Source of the DNA: Bog-473 sp963753115
GTDB taxonomy: Bacteria > Actinomycetota > Acidimicrobiia > Acidimicrobiales > RAAP-2
Length of the DNA: 64,000 nt
Direction of reading: 5' to 3'
Assembly (NCBI GenBank): GCA_963753115.1
Contig: CAVWBB010000025.1
Span: forward strand, 76,738-140,737
Shown in pieces: positions 54,496 to 63,942 of this stretch. Each line of letters opens with the position of its first letter. The first letter of the stretch is position 1. Under the pieces are notes generated by a model. It worked only from the letters and a program-made list of their open reading frames with translations. It had not been told where the DNA came from and made no database searches. The position numbers and the translations under genes are program-made.

Positions 54496-55516
54496 CTAGA
54501 GCCACTTGCGCCGCTTGAAGAGGACGTAGAGGGCCGTCGAGCTCGCCACCATCAGGCCCAGCGCCATGGGGTAGCCGTAGTACCAGTGGAGCTCGGGAAT
54601 GTGGTCGAAGTTCATGCCGTAGATGGTCCCGACAATGGTCGGCGCGAAGCCGATGGCGGCCCAGGCGGAGATCTTCTTGACCTCCTCGTTCTGGGCGACG
54701 CTCGTCTCGGTCAGGCTGCGCATCTCGTCGTTCTGTTGCTGCCCGACGAGCGTGCTGTGGACGGTGAGCGCGTTCTGGAGGAGGACCCGGAAGGAGTCGG
54801 CGCGCTCGACGATCCGGATGACGTGGTCGCTGACGTCGCGGAGGTTCCTGCGCAGCTCGAGCTCCACCTCGTACTTCTCGAAGCCCCCTTCGAGCGCCCG
54901 CAGCATGCCGAGGAGCGGCTGTGTCGCTCGCTGGAACTCGATCACCTCCCGGGAGAGCTCGTAGATCCGCCGCGCCAGCGCCCTGTCCCCGCCCTTGAAG
55001 AGCTGGTCCTCAATCTCGTCGATGTCGTTCTCGAGACCTGACACGACCGGGCCGTACTCGTCGACGACCTGATCGACGATGGCGTAGAGCACCGCCTCTG
55101 GGCCGAGGCGGAGCAGGTCCGGCGTCTCCTCCAGCCTCTTGCGCACCTTGCTGAGATCAGGCGTCTCCGCGTGGCGGATGGTGACGACGAAGTCGGGCCC
55201 GGTGAAGATGTGGAGCTCGCCGAACTCGACCTCCTCCGTCGCATCGACGATAGCGCGCCGGCCGCAGGACGGTGAAGAGCGTCGTGCCGTAGCGCTCCAG
55301 TTTCGGGCGCTGGTGCGCTGCGACCGCGTCCTCGACGGCCAGCTCGTGCAATTGGAATTCGTGCGCAACGGACCGGATCTCCTCGAGATCGGGCCGGTAG
55401 AGCCCGATCCAGGCCATGCCGTGCCGCTCACGCAACGCCTCGTAGGTCTCGTCGAGCGTCCGCGGGTCGGCCGTCCGTCGCCCGTCGACGTACACCGCGT
55501 TGTTGACCAGGGCCAT
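54496..55516 (-). CDS. corA: CorA-type Mg2+/Co2+ channel (one frameshift)
   Basis: The N-terminus (ALVNNAVYVDGRRTADPRTLDETYEAL ... ELAVEDAVAAHQRPKLERYG) reads in one frame to about 55255. The rest (AIVDATEEVEFGELHIFTGPDF onward) continues in the next. The C-terminus has the channel motif YGMNF and a second helix ending in basic residues. The total is about 340 residues, normal for CorA. ATG 55516 was chosen over 55531 because GAGG precedes it. It forms a pentamer that moves Mg2+. A single indel is likely a sequencing artefact. Confidence 0.85.
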
Positions 55517-55699
55517 GTGACCTCGACTCATTGACCGAAGGTGGTGGAGCCGACTCAACGTAGCGCCCAGCCCGAAGATCACCCCCAACAGGACGTTATC
55601 GAACTCACCAAACTTGGAAGCGAGCCAGGTCACAGCCTTGACGAATGGTCTGTGTGATCCCGAATTCGTCCGATTCTTCAATCCATGCTCAGGGAGCGG

Positions 55700-55957
55700 A
55701 TCCAACACCCGCGACCATCCGCAGGCAGTCGCAGGCGACCCAACTCGACGATCTTCAACCCCTTCACGGGGGCGTTCAGCATGGTGTACGCACCGACACG
55801 GGCTGCGAACGTCGAGAGGACCGTGTTCATCGCGGCGACGAAGAACGGAAGGATCACCTCGAAGCCGGGAGCCAGCCATCTCACCGTGCAGGCCGTGGGC
55901 CACCCGAAGCGGGTCTACGTCTCCGTCACGGCCGGAGCGTGCCCCTCCTCGTCGTGA
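55700..55957 (+). pseudogene. 3' fragment of a second GH5-type gene
   Basis: FNPFTGAFSMVYAPTRAANVERTVFIAATKNGRITSKPGASHLTVQAVGHPKRVYVSVTAGACPSS closely parallels the C-terminal domain of the GH5 enzyme at 52083-54010 (FNPFTGGFNMVYAPTEAA ... TAGACPSS). No catalytic part is left, and the upstream end is out of frame. It is a diverged partial duplication on the same strand, next to the CorA gene. Confidence 0.7.
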
Positions 55958-56360
55958 ACCGCCGGCCGCGGGCCGCTGTGGAGCCCATTGGCTTAGGTGT
56001 CGAATCGCGCGATGGAAGTGTGAGATGGTCGGGCCCGCCGTGCCGATCCACCGGTGAGGCACGGAGACCCAGGATCGGTTCGCTCAGGCCAGGTGGACAT
56101 CTGCCTCGTCAGACCGGAGAAGGCTGTCCAGCAGACTCCCTCCAGACGACGTTCTGGCTCGAAGCGGTTCATCCTCGACAGAGCGACGCCCGCCGTGGTC
56201 ATGTCTGGCCTTCCCGAACGTTGCGGCAAATTCGGACTCGAGGGGAGAAACGGCGCTTGCAGCCGCGTGTCCATTCGTAGTACGAGGTAGTGCGTGGCGT
56301 GCGCAACGACGTGACCGTCCGCAGGGTAGGGACCGAGCTGACGAGACGTGAGGTGGGCGG
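55958..56360. other. gene-free stretch
   Basis: About 400 bases between the GH5 fragment and the copper cluster. Frames here are Arg-rich shadows without starts. It probably holds the copper-cluster promoter, but no CsoR-type operator was recognised. Confidence 0.4.
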
Positions 56361-57368
56361 ATGACGATCGCCGACCGGGTCGAGTCCCGGGCAGAGGCGA
56401 AGCGCATCCACGAGTCCGCACCCGCCCGCCGCGATCGGGATCTGCAGCAGACCCTTCGCTTACTCCTCGCCACCGTGTGGCTCATGGACGCCGCGCTGCA
56501 ACTGCAATCAGTCATGTTCACCGCGGGGCCCAACGGATTCAGCGGGAGGTTACGCGCTGCCGCGGTGGGTAACCCCTCGTGGATTGCGCACACGATCACC
56601 TGGAGCGCTTCGTTGAGCGCCCACCAACCCGTCCTGACAAATGGGACCTTCAGCGCCGTCCAATTCCTGATTGCGTTCGGCATTGCGTGGCGTCCCACGT
56701 GCCGTGCCGCACTGGCTCTCTCGGTGGTGTGGTCACTGCTGGTGTGGTGGTTGGGAGAGGGTCTGGGCGGCCTGTTCACCGGCGGGGCGAGTCCATTCGG
56801 CGGCGGACCGGGTGCTGTCTTGTACTACGCACTGCTTGCCGTGGTCCTCTGGCCGGCGACCGCCGCGGCGCCCCCCAGCCGCTTCGTTGCCGCCAGATCG
56901 ATAGGGGTGCCCGCTGCCCGCATCCTCTGGGCGTCCGTATGGACCCTGGTGGCAGTACTCACGGTGGTCGGTCACGGCCGTTCACCGCTTGCCTTGCGCG
57001 ACGTAGTGGAGGAGACACGAGCAGGCGAGCCGGGATGGCTTGTTGGTCTCGATCGCTGGTCGCAGGCCATCCTGCTGCACGACGGGACGACGGTAGCGGT
57101 TCTCTTCGCACTTTTCTGCATGGTCGTTGCAGCGTGCGTCTACTTCCAACCCGCGCTGACGCAGGTGATCCTGGCCGTCGCGTTCATCGTCTTTACCCTC
57201 ATCTGGGTCGCAATCCAGAACATGGGAGGGGTGCTCGCTGGTGGTGCGACAGACCCGAACTCCGGGCTGCTGGTGCTCCTCTTCATTGTGGCGTACTGGC
57301 CCCTGCCCCCCGCGTTCGAATCGGGGGCCGACTCTGGTGCCGATACGGCAGGCGAGCTCGAGACCTGA
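56361..57368 (+). CDS. polytopic membrane protein of the copper cluster
   Basis: A 335-residue protein with about eight helices and an acidic C-terminus. WLMDAALQLQSVMF, WSLLVWWLGEGLGGLFTGGASPFGGGPGAVLYY and VAIQNMGGVLAGGATDPNSG parallel segments of the protein at 6961-8182, which lies next to a SCO copper chaperone. It therefore belongs to a membrane family linked to copper genes twice in this window. ATG 56361 begins it; its stop overlaps the next ATG (TGATG). The function is unknown, possibly copper handling (inference). Confidence 0.75.
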   Translation: MTIADRVESRAEAKRIHESAPARRDRDLQQTLRLLLATVWLMDAALQLQSVMFTAGPNGFSGRLRAAAVGNPSWIAHTITWSASLSAHQPVLTNGTFSAVQFLIAFGIAWRPTCRAALALSVVWSLLVWWLGEGLGGLFTGGASPFGGGPGAVLYYALLAVVLWPATAAAPPSRFVAARSIGVPAARILWASVWTLVAVLTVVGHGRSPLALRDVVEETRAGEPGWLVGLDRWSQAILLHDGTTVAVLFALFCMVVAACVYFQPALTQVILAVAFIVFTLIWVAIQNMGGVLAGGATDPNSGLLVLLFIVAYWPLPPAFESGADSGADTAGELET

Positions 57369-58051
57369 TGGTCGGCAACCCGGTCGGCCTGTACTACCTG
57401 TTGGGCGTCCTCATGCTGGTGACCGCCGCCTACGGTCTGGTGTTGCTACTCACGTCAATCTTCGACCGCCGCTCCGGGGGCCGGGACGTCGAGATCTCTC
57501 ACGTGGCTATGGGTGTATCAATGGCGGGCATGTTCGTCCCCGCATGGGCTTCCGGCCCGAGCGTGCTCTGGGAAGTGATCTTTGTTGCCCTCCTGGCCTG
57601 GTTCGTCGTGCGCTCGATCCAGTCAGTGCAGGTCTGGGGTCTTCACGTCCCGCATACGGCCATCCACGCGGTCATGAGCTTTGCGATGCTCCTCATGTAC
57701 TGGTTCCCCGCCGGCGGCTCGCTCCCCGGCTCCATGTCCATGTCGATGGGCATGAGCACGGCGACCGGAGCGGCCCGGCTCGACCCGGGGCTGGCCTTCG
57801 CGACGGCCTTGCTTCTCTTCGGCTCGGCGATCTTCACCATCGCATCTCCAAACCGCGGTGCCACCTATTTCGGTACGCACTGCAGGGGGACAGGGCCGCC
57901 CGGTCCCGGGACCGGCATCGAACCCGAAGCTGGGAGGGATATTGGTGATCCGGGCGGCATTCGCGCGGCAATTGCGAGGCCTGCCCTGCTCGACACCTCC
58001 CACGTGCTGATGGCGGTGGCCATGGGTGTCCTCTTGGTTCTCATCATCTGA
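57368..58051 (+). CDS. DUF5134-like Met/His-rich membrane protein
   Basis: A 227-residue protein with six or so helices. Helix-embedded HVAMGVSMAGMFVP, HVPHTAIHAVMSFAMLLMYW and a C-terminal SHVLMAVAMGVLL give many His and Met residues on the membrane faces. The loop GSMSMSMGMSTATG is a Met-rich copper-binding type motif. The family resembles DUF5134. It overlaps the preceding gene by one base. Together they could move or buffer copper (inference). Confidence 0.75.
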   Translation: MVGNPVGLYYLLGVLMLVTAAYGLVLLLTSIFDRRSGGRDVEISHVAMGVSMAGMFVPAWASGPSVLWEVIFVALLAWFVVRSIQSVQVWGLHVPHTAIHAVMSFAMLLMYWFPAGGSLPGSMSMSMGMSTATGAARLDPGLAFATALLLFGSAIFTIASPNRGATYFGTHCRGTGPPGPGTGIEPEAGRDIGDPGGIRAAIARPALLDTSHVLMAVAMGVLLVLII

Positions 58052-58148
58052 GTCCTCACGCGCGGTCGGCAATATCCTGACTGCTACCTTGGCGACCGCC
58101 GCGCAGCTCGTGGCGGGGCCATGATGAGAGTCAGGGAACGGAGACGGA

Positions 58149-58712
58149 TTGCAACTGCAGCGATGCTCAATGCTCATCACTTGTTTGGCTGCGACCGTGT
58201 CCGTTGCGGTCGGCGGCTCGGCCATGACGAGCACCGCCGCGTTCTCCGCGACGCCGCACGGCCAGACAGACAATGGGTCCTCGCCGGCGACGCTGGCGGC
58301 CACACGAACGATCTCGTCAGCGCCTGCTCCGGTGTACGAGGTCAATGCGGGGAAGGTGCGCGGGCTGGGAACGGTGTTGCTCGACGGCCAGGGCTTCACC
58401 CTCTACGTCTTCGCCCCGGACAAGCAGTCCGGCAGCTCGAAATGCTATGGACAATGCGCGACGGCTTGGCCACCGCTGCTCCTTCCCAGTGGAGTGACAA
58501 AGGTGCCATCCGGTCCTGGCATCAAGGCCAGGCTGTTGGGCATGGCGAAGCGCAAGGACGGAACCGTGCAGGTCACCTACAACAAGTGGCCGCTCTATCT
58601 CTGGGTGATCGATTCGGGCCCGAAGGAGTCGACGGGGCAAGACATCAACAACCTCGGGGGCAAGTGGTTCGTGATCGATCCGGCCGGTACGGTTGTAAAG
58701 AAGCGACCATGA
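58149..58712 (+). CDS. secreted repeat-domain protein (COG4315 type)
   Basis: A 187-residue exported protein. A signal segment (MLITCLAATVSVAVGGSAM) is followed by two copies of the 'secreted repeat of unknown function' domain: GTVLLDGQGFTLYVFAPDK and VTYNKWPLYLWVIDSGP, each with the typical Tyr/Phe pair and a Trp-Pro segment (CATAWPPLL). TTG 58149 with GGAGACGG upstream is the likely start; ATG 58170 is an alternative. Homologues often occur near heme or copper proteins. It overlaps the HMA gene by ATGA. Confidence 0.8.
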   Translation: MQLQRCSMLITCLAATVSVAVGGSAMTSTAAFSATPHGQTDNGSSPATLAATRTISSAPAPVYEVNAGKVRGLGTVLLDGQGFTLYVFAPDKQSGSSKCYGQCATAWPPLLLPSGVTKVPSGPGIKARLLGMAKRKDGTVQVTYNKWPLYLWVIDSGPKESTGQDINNLGGKWFVIDPAGTVVKKRP

Positions 58713-58947
58713 CGACCGTCGAACTCGATGTGACCGGAATGCACTGCGAGTCCTGCGCTGCACTCATCGAGGAGGTCCTCGCCGACCAGCCGGGGCTCCT
58801 CACGGTTCAGGTGGATCTCGGGGCGCGCGCGCCCAGCTGATGTTCGACGACGACGTGACCAATATCGGCGTGCTCCAGTCGACGATCGCCGAGCTCGGCT
58901 ACGGATCATCACGGGTCGATCACGGGGACCCGCCGCCCACGCCGTGA
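58709..58947 (+). CDS. CopZ-like heavy-metal-binding protein (frameshift)
   Basis: TVELDVTGMHCESCAALIEEVL carries the GMxCxxC metal-binding motif of HMA copper chaperones. In a run of alternating GC at 58820-58832 the frame shifts; the rest (AQLMFDDDVTNIGVLQSTIAELGYGSS) continues and ends in TGA 58945-58947, overlapping the ATPase GTG. About 78 residues in total. A CG-dinucleotide slip explains the break. The chaperone would hand Cu(I) to the ATPase. Confidence 0.75.
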
Positions 58948-61616
58948 CCACGGCGCTCCCGACTGCTGATCGCCTGGTCGGAGACGCGGAGAAATTGGCG
59001 ACGTCCGAACTACTGATCGGGGGCATGCACTGCGCGTCCTGCGCCCAGCGCGTCCAGCGCTCGCTCCGATCGAATCCGTCGGTGGCGAGCGCTGCAGTGA
59101 ATCTGGCGACCGAACGGGCCTACGTCACTTTCGATCCCGCCACGACGTCGACCAGGGAGCTGTGCGCCGTGGTCGACGCGACCGGGTACTCCGCCAGTCC
59201 CGCCCCAGATGTGCCGTCGGGGACCGACGAGTCGGTTGACCGGGACGGCTGGTGGTGGCGTGCCGGCGCATCATGGCCGCTGGCACTCACCGCGCTGCTG
59301 ATCGCCCTCCTTGCGCCCGAGTCGGCGACGAGCGGCTGGATCGTGTTCCTCCTGGCGTGCCTCGTCGAGATCATCGGCGGTTGGCCCTTTCTCCGCACCG
59401 CCGCACGCCTGCTCCGTCACGGAGCGACGAGCATGGACACACTGATCACGTTGGGCACGCTCGCTGCGCTGGCGGTCAGCGCCGTCGAGGCGGTGGCGTT
59501 GGGAGGCCGCCACCTCCACCTGGGCGGCAATGGGGCCTTCGCGGCGCGGCTCCACGGCGCCATGGCGCCGCTGATCATCGCTGTCCTGGCCACCGGGCGC
59601 GCCGTCGAGGCCCGCGCCCGTGTCCGCGCGGCGCGGGCGTTGCACTCGCTCCTCTCGCTGCGTCCCCCGACGGCGCGACTCATCACGCCGGCCGTCGAAG
59701 GGGTCATCTTCGACCGGGTGGTCGCGCCCGAGGCGGTCCCCGTTGGCGCCCGGGTGCGCGTGCTGCCCGGAGAGACCATCCCCCTCGACGGCGAGGTCGT
59801 AGAGGGCTGGTCGGCCGTCGACGAGTCCATGCTGACCGGCGAGCCCCTGCCAGTCGATCGCGGCCCAGGGGCACGCGTCACCGGAGGCACGCGCAATGGT
59901 TCCGGCATTCTGGTGGTCCAGGTGCGGGCGGCCGCCGGGGAGTCAGTGCTGGCTCGGCTCCAACGTGTGGTCGACGATGCACTGAGCCAGAAGGCACCGA
60001 TCGAGCGGCTGGCCGACCGCGTGAGTGCCGTCTTCGTGCCCGCCGTCCTTCTCCTTGCGGCACTGACGTTCGTCGGATGGTGGGCCATTGCCTCCGATCT
60101 GGGGACGGCGACGCTCAGCGCCATTGCGGTTCTGCTGGTCGCGTGCCCTTGCGCCATGGGATTGGCGGCTCCCGTGGCGATGATGGTCGGGTGCGGCCGC
60201 GCATCCGCGCTGGGCATCCTCATCCGGAACGCCGACGCGCTGGAGCGGCTGGCCTCGGTCGAGGTCGTCGCGTTCGACAAGACGGGAACGCTCACAATGG
60301 GGACCGCCGCGGTCGTCGCGGTGTCGACGCTCCCGGGACACTCCACCGAGGATGTGCTTGGTGCGGCCTCTGCTGTCGAAGCAGACATCGAGCACCCCAT
60401 CGCGGGCGCTATCCGGACGGCCCACCAACCCCGGCAGCGCGCCGAACAGGTCGAAATGCTCCCCGGCCTCGGGGTCACCGGCCTGGTCGACGGCCGGGTT
60501 GTCCGGGTCGTGCGGGCCCAGGTGGACCCCCTGCCGGACGAGTTGGAGCCGGTGGTGAGCGAGTACCGCGCGCGAGGCGAGACGGTGGTGGCCGTCGCGG
60601 TGGACGATGAGGTGGTTGGTGTCCTTGCCATCTCCACCCCTCTTCGTTCGGAAGCCGGCGCAGCCGTCCGCCGGCTGCACGACTTCGGGATGCGCACCGC
60701 CATTCTGAGTGGAGACAGCGACGCAGCGGTGACCGCGGTGTCCGCGGCGCTGTCGATCGATACGGCCCGCGGCGGCCTCGATCCTGAAGAGAAGCTCGCG
60801 GCCCTGCGCAACCTGCGCGGCAATTCCCGCGGGGTCGTCATGGTCGGTGACGGCGTCAACGACGCACCGGCACTCGCCGCCGCCGATGTGGGGTGTGCGA
60901 TCGGGAGTGGTTCTGAGGCCGCGCTGACCACGAGTGACGTCGCGTTGATCGGAAACGACCTTCTGGGTGTGCCGGCCGCGATCGGCGTGGCCTCCGCCAC
61001 GTACTCGGTGATCCTGCAGAACTTCGGCTGGGCGATGGGCTACAACGTGTCGGCCTTGCCGTTGGCGGCGGCTGGTCTGCTCGATCCGTTGGTGGCGGCA
61101 GTAGCCATGGGACTTTCCAGCCTCCTGGTCGTCGCCAACAGCCTGCGGCTGACACGCGTGGGCCGCCAGGGCGTGGCCTCGGTGCGCCCGCCGCAGCTCG
61201 TCCGCGGGCGCCGGGGCCTCGCCGCCGCCGTCGCTCTCCCCATCGCCTTGTTCGCGACCATCACCGTCGGCGCGCAGCTGATCTCACCGGCCAGGGGTCA
61301 GAGCCTCTTGCCCACTCTGCCGGACATCACGAGTGTCAACCTGCCGACGGGCGGCGCGGCACAGGTGTACCTGTCCCCGGGGTCGGCCGGCCCCAGCCAG
61401 TTCCACGTGGTCCTGCCTTCGGAGCCCTCGGCGACCCCGATCGTCACCGCGTCAGGGCCGGGCGTCCCTCGCCAGCGGCTCCGACAGTTCACGCTGAGTC
61501 CGGGCCACTACGTGGACATTGTGGTGACCACCCCGGGGACCTGGCATTTCTCGGTGACGTCGACGCTGCACCATCACACCGAAACCTTCAGTGTCGCTCG
61601 CACGGTACGCGGGTAG
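58944..61616 (+). CDS. copA: Cu-type P1B ATPase with an unusual C-terminal tail
   Basis: An 890-residue metal ATPase. It has an N-terminal HMA domain with GGMHCASCAQ (Cys30, Cys33), CPC in ACPCAMGL (about residues 398-405) for membrane metal binding, the phosphorylation site DKTGT (about 446), a nucleotide-domain HP (EHPIAGA) and GDGVNDAPA (about 635). Beyond the usual last helices there is an extra helix (about residues 745-768) and a 120-residue exported beta domain rich in Thr and Pro, with PGHYVDIVVTTPGTWHF resembling YtkA/CopD-type tails. GTG 58944 overlaps the chaperone stop. It exports Cu(I). Confidence 0.92.
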   Translation: MTTALPTADRLVGDAEKLATSELLIGGMHCASCAQRVQRSLRSNPSVASAAVNLATERAYVTFDPATTSTRELCAVVDATGYSASPAPDVPSGTDESVDRDGWWWRAGASWPLALTALLIALLAPESATSGWIVFLLACLVEIIGGWPFLRTAARLLRHGATSMDTLITLGTLAALAVSAVEAVALGGRHLHLGGNGAFAARLHGAMAPLIIAVLATGRAVEARARVRAARALHSLLSLRPPTARLITPAVEGVIFDRVVAPEAVPVGARVRVLPGETIPLDGEVVEGWSAVDESMLTGEPLPVDRGPGARVTGGTRNGSGILVVQVRAAAGESVLARLQRVVDDALSQKAPIERLADRVSAVFVPAVLLLAALTFVGWWAIASDLGTATLSAIAVLLVACPCAMGLAAPVAMMVGCGRASALGILIRNADALERLASVEVVAFDKTGTLTMGTAAVVAVSTLPGHSTEDVLGAASAVEADIEHPIAGAIRTAHQPRQRAEQVEMLPGLGVTGLVDGRVVRVVRAQVDPLPDELEPVVSEYRARGETVVAVAVDDEVVGVLAISTPLRSEAGAAVRRLHDFGMRTAILSGDSDAAVTAVSAALSIDTARGGLDPEEKLAALRNLRGNSRGVVMVGDGVNDAPALAAADVGCAIGSGSEAALTTSDVALIGNDLLGVPAAIGVASATYSVILQNFGWAMGYNVSALPLAAAGLLDPLVAAVAMGLSSLLVVANSLRLTRVGRQGVASVRPPQLVRGRRGLAAAVALPIALFATITVGAQLISPARGQSLLPTLPDITSVNLPTGGAAQVYLSPGSAGPSQFHVVLPSEPSATPIVTASGPGVPRQRLRQFTLSPGHYVDIVVTTPGTWHFSVTSTLHHHTETFSVARTVRG

Positions 61617-61638
61617 CAGACCAGATACAGTCCCCGTC

Positions 61639-62802
61639 GTGAGGGGCGGGATCCTGGTTCGTGTGGCTGCGTTGGCCGTGCTCGCCGGGTCGGTCTTCTT
61701 CGGGGCCGTGCCGGCGGGGGGCCAGTCGCTGCCGCCGCAGACGACGATCTCACTGCAGGCACCGGGCGCGTACACGCCACATCCGCCGAACGGCGGGACG
61801 GACGACTACCACTGCACCCTCGTCAATCCTCACGTGACGCAGAACTCGTTCATCGTGTCGAGCCAGTTCTACCCCAACAGCGACGAGGTCCATCACGCGA
61901 TCCTGTTCCTCGTGCCACCGGCGCTCGCGGCCCAGGCGGAGGCGAACGACGTCGGGGGGAAGGGGTGGACGTGCTTCGGCGAGACAGCGTTGCCGGGAGC
62001 CGACCTCGCACACCTCGGGGAGACCCCATGGTTGTCGGCGTGGGCACCTGGGCACGGCGAGGATGTGCTGCCCGCCGGCGTCGGGCAGCCCCTGCCGAAG
62101 GGCAGCCTCGTCGTCATGCAGATCCACTACAACCTGCTGCTCGGCGACAGGCCGGTCCGCGCCAAGCTGGTTCTCCACACCGTGCCGTCATCGACGCCTT
62201 TGCGGCCCCTGAGCCTTGCCCTCATGCCGGCGCCACCAGATATCCCATGCCCCACGGGCGTGACCGGTCCGATGTGCAACCGCACCGCCTCGCTCGCTGA
62301 CCTGGGCCAGCGATTCGGACAGGGCGCAGTCGGTTTCGTGAACACGATTGAGGCGGTCTGCGGGCGGAATAGCCAGAACCCACCGGCGGGCGACACCACG
62401 TCGTGCAGTTGGCCCGTCAACCAGGCGGGGACCGTCGTCCGCGTCGGGGCGCACATGCACCTGCTCGGCCAGAGTATGCGGATCACCCTCAATCCCGGCA
62501 CCCCGGACCAGAGGACGATCCTGAACGTTCCCAACTACAACTTCCATTATCAGAAGGCCTACGACCTGGCGACACCGATCGCGGTGAAACCGGGGGACAA
62601 AATCCAGGTCTCCTGTACCTACGATCCGACGCTCCGTCAGGAGTTGCCCTCGTTGCGGAACCTCCCGCCGCGTTATGTCACGTGGGGGGACGGTTCGTCC
62701 GACGAGATGTGCCTCGGCCTCGTGATGACCGTTCCGCCCGCCGGGACCGTCGGCGCGGTGGGTTGGCCGAAGCAGGTTGACTCTGGCGCCGTCACCTTCT
62801 AA
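61639..62802 (+). CDS. PHM/DBH-like copper monooxygenase-type secreted protein
   Basis: A 387-residue exported protein with a signal peptide (VRGGILVRVAALAVLAGSVFF). Copper ligands of peptidylglycine/dopamine-monooxygenase folds are recognisable: DDYHCTLV and VHHAILF (first copper), IHYN, and HMHLLG with DEMCLGLVM for the second copper. In such enzymes two coppers hydroxylate a C-H bond with O2 and a reductant. The GTG start at 61639 precedes the signal peptide. It lies 22 nt after CopA, so copper delivery to an exported enzyme is plausible (inference). Substrate unknown. Confidence 0.8.
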   Translation: MRGGILVRVAALAVLAGSVFFGAVPAGGQSLPPQTTISLQAPGAYTPHPPNGGTDDYHCTLVNPHVTQNSFIVSSQFYPNSDEVHHAILFLVPPALAAQAEANDVGGKGWTCFGETALPGADLAHLGETPWLSAWAPGHGEDVLPAGVGQPLPKGSLVVMQIHYNLLLGDRPVRAKLVLHTVPSSTPLRPLSLALMPAPPDIPCPTGVTGPMCNRTASLADLGQRFGQGAVGFVNTIEAVCGRNSQNPPAGDTTSCSWPVNQAGTVVRVGAHMHLLGQSMRITLNPGTPDQRTILNVPNYNFHYQKAYDLATPIAVKPGDKIQVSCTYDPTLRQELPSLRNLPPRYVTWGDGSSDEMCLGLVMTVPPAGTVGAVGWPKQVDSGAVTF

Positions 62803-62846
62803 CCGGGCGAGCCAGAACTTCCCTTCTCGGTTCGAGTACTCGCCGG
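62803..62846. terminator. possible bidirectional terminator
   Basis: CCGGGCGAG (62803-62811) and CTCGCCGG (62839-62846) form an imperfect stem with a one-base bulge between two convergent genes. No T run is present. Confidence 0.35.
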
Positions 62847-62851
62847 ACCGC

Positions 62852-63426
62852 TTAGTCCCCGGCCCAGCAAGCCAGGATCACATCAGCCACCGTCACGGCT
62901 ATGTCGCTCCTCCTCGTGGGTGGATCACCGAACTGCGGCGGTAGCCCCGAGATGTCGACCGTCAGGATCTTCCAGTCCTTCCGGACGATGACCGTGCCAT
63001 TCTTGGTCTGGTACGACCCCTGACCCAGGTTGCGGATGGTCTTCACCCGACCGAGTCGGCGTGCCTGGGCGCCGTAGTGGGCCAAGGTCTGTGACCAACT
63101 CGACAACTCTTTCACGGTGAGGGCGAACGAACCGTTCGGGTATCGATAACGGCAGGCATAGGCATGGTTCACCCAGGTCGGTTTCGAGACGACCGCCTTC
63201 ACTCCAAGAGCTCGGCCATCTCCTTCTGGGCTTCGCGCGAACAGACCATCCTGGAGATCGCCGAAGGCGTGCGACCGGCCGGGAGCGGACGTGTGGAGCC
63301 GGCGGCAGCGGCCAACGGCGCGTCAAAGCCGACAGAGGTCGTGAGCACGATTATCACGGAAGCGAGCAGCAGGGCGCCGGCGTGGGTGCGGCCACTGTGT
63401 CGCCGTGTCCCCGTGGACCCGGTCAT
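62852..63426 (-). CDS. secreted hypothetical protein (one frameshift)
   Basis: ATG 63426 opens a signal peptide (GALLLASVIIVLTTSVGF core, cleavage after LAAAA). The mature part reads SRMVCSREAQKEMAELL, then after a missing base near 63205 continues as GVKAVVSKPTWVNHAYACRYRYPNG ... WKILTVDISGLPPQFG to TAG 62852. About 190 residues, with two Cys likely paired. It resembles small actinobacterial exported proteins without known function. A single indel in CTCTTGG may be an artefact. Confidence 0.55.
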
Positions 63427-63942
63427 CGGAGGTGGGTGGAATACGCAATTCGCCGAAGGTATCAGGAGCAGTGCCGCTGATGGCCGCAGGTCCGTTGATT
63501 CGACAACCTGGCGGTGATGTCAGCAGGCCCTACGACGTGAAGTCGCCCTGGGGTGGGGATGCTTCCGCAGCCGCCTCGTGTGGCGCAACCGATCTGTGGC
63601 GACGAGGACGCTCAGTCGGACGACGAGAAGGTCAAAGTAATGGTGCGCCATGACGCGGACCGGGCCATGAGTCACGGCCACCAACCCCGTTTGTAGATCG
63701 CCGGTTCCCAGGTCGTCGAGCGTCGAGTCGACTGTCTGCCCCGACCATGGCGGCGCCGTCGATGTGTGATACCCCCAACTGGCCGTCGGCATGGCCGACT
63801 ACTTCGAAACATCTCCAACACGGCCCGGCCCCGCAGCGCCCGAACACCCTGAGCCCGACCGTATTCGCAAACCTACACACAACCATCCCGCTGGCCGCAT
63901 CGTCATCACTGCGGTTCACCGAACGGGGCCAAGCCCAAAGAG
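63427..63942. other. gene-free stretch
   Basis: About 515 bases upstream of the partial tRNA-Glu. Frames exist on both strands but none has a ribosome site, family or protein-like composition. Nothing supported. Confidence 0.4.

Noticed and set aside
59252..60610. A 452-residue plus-strand frame inside copA
   Set aside because: Out-of-frame shadow of the ATPase, which has all family motifs in its own frame.
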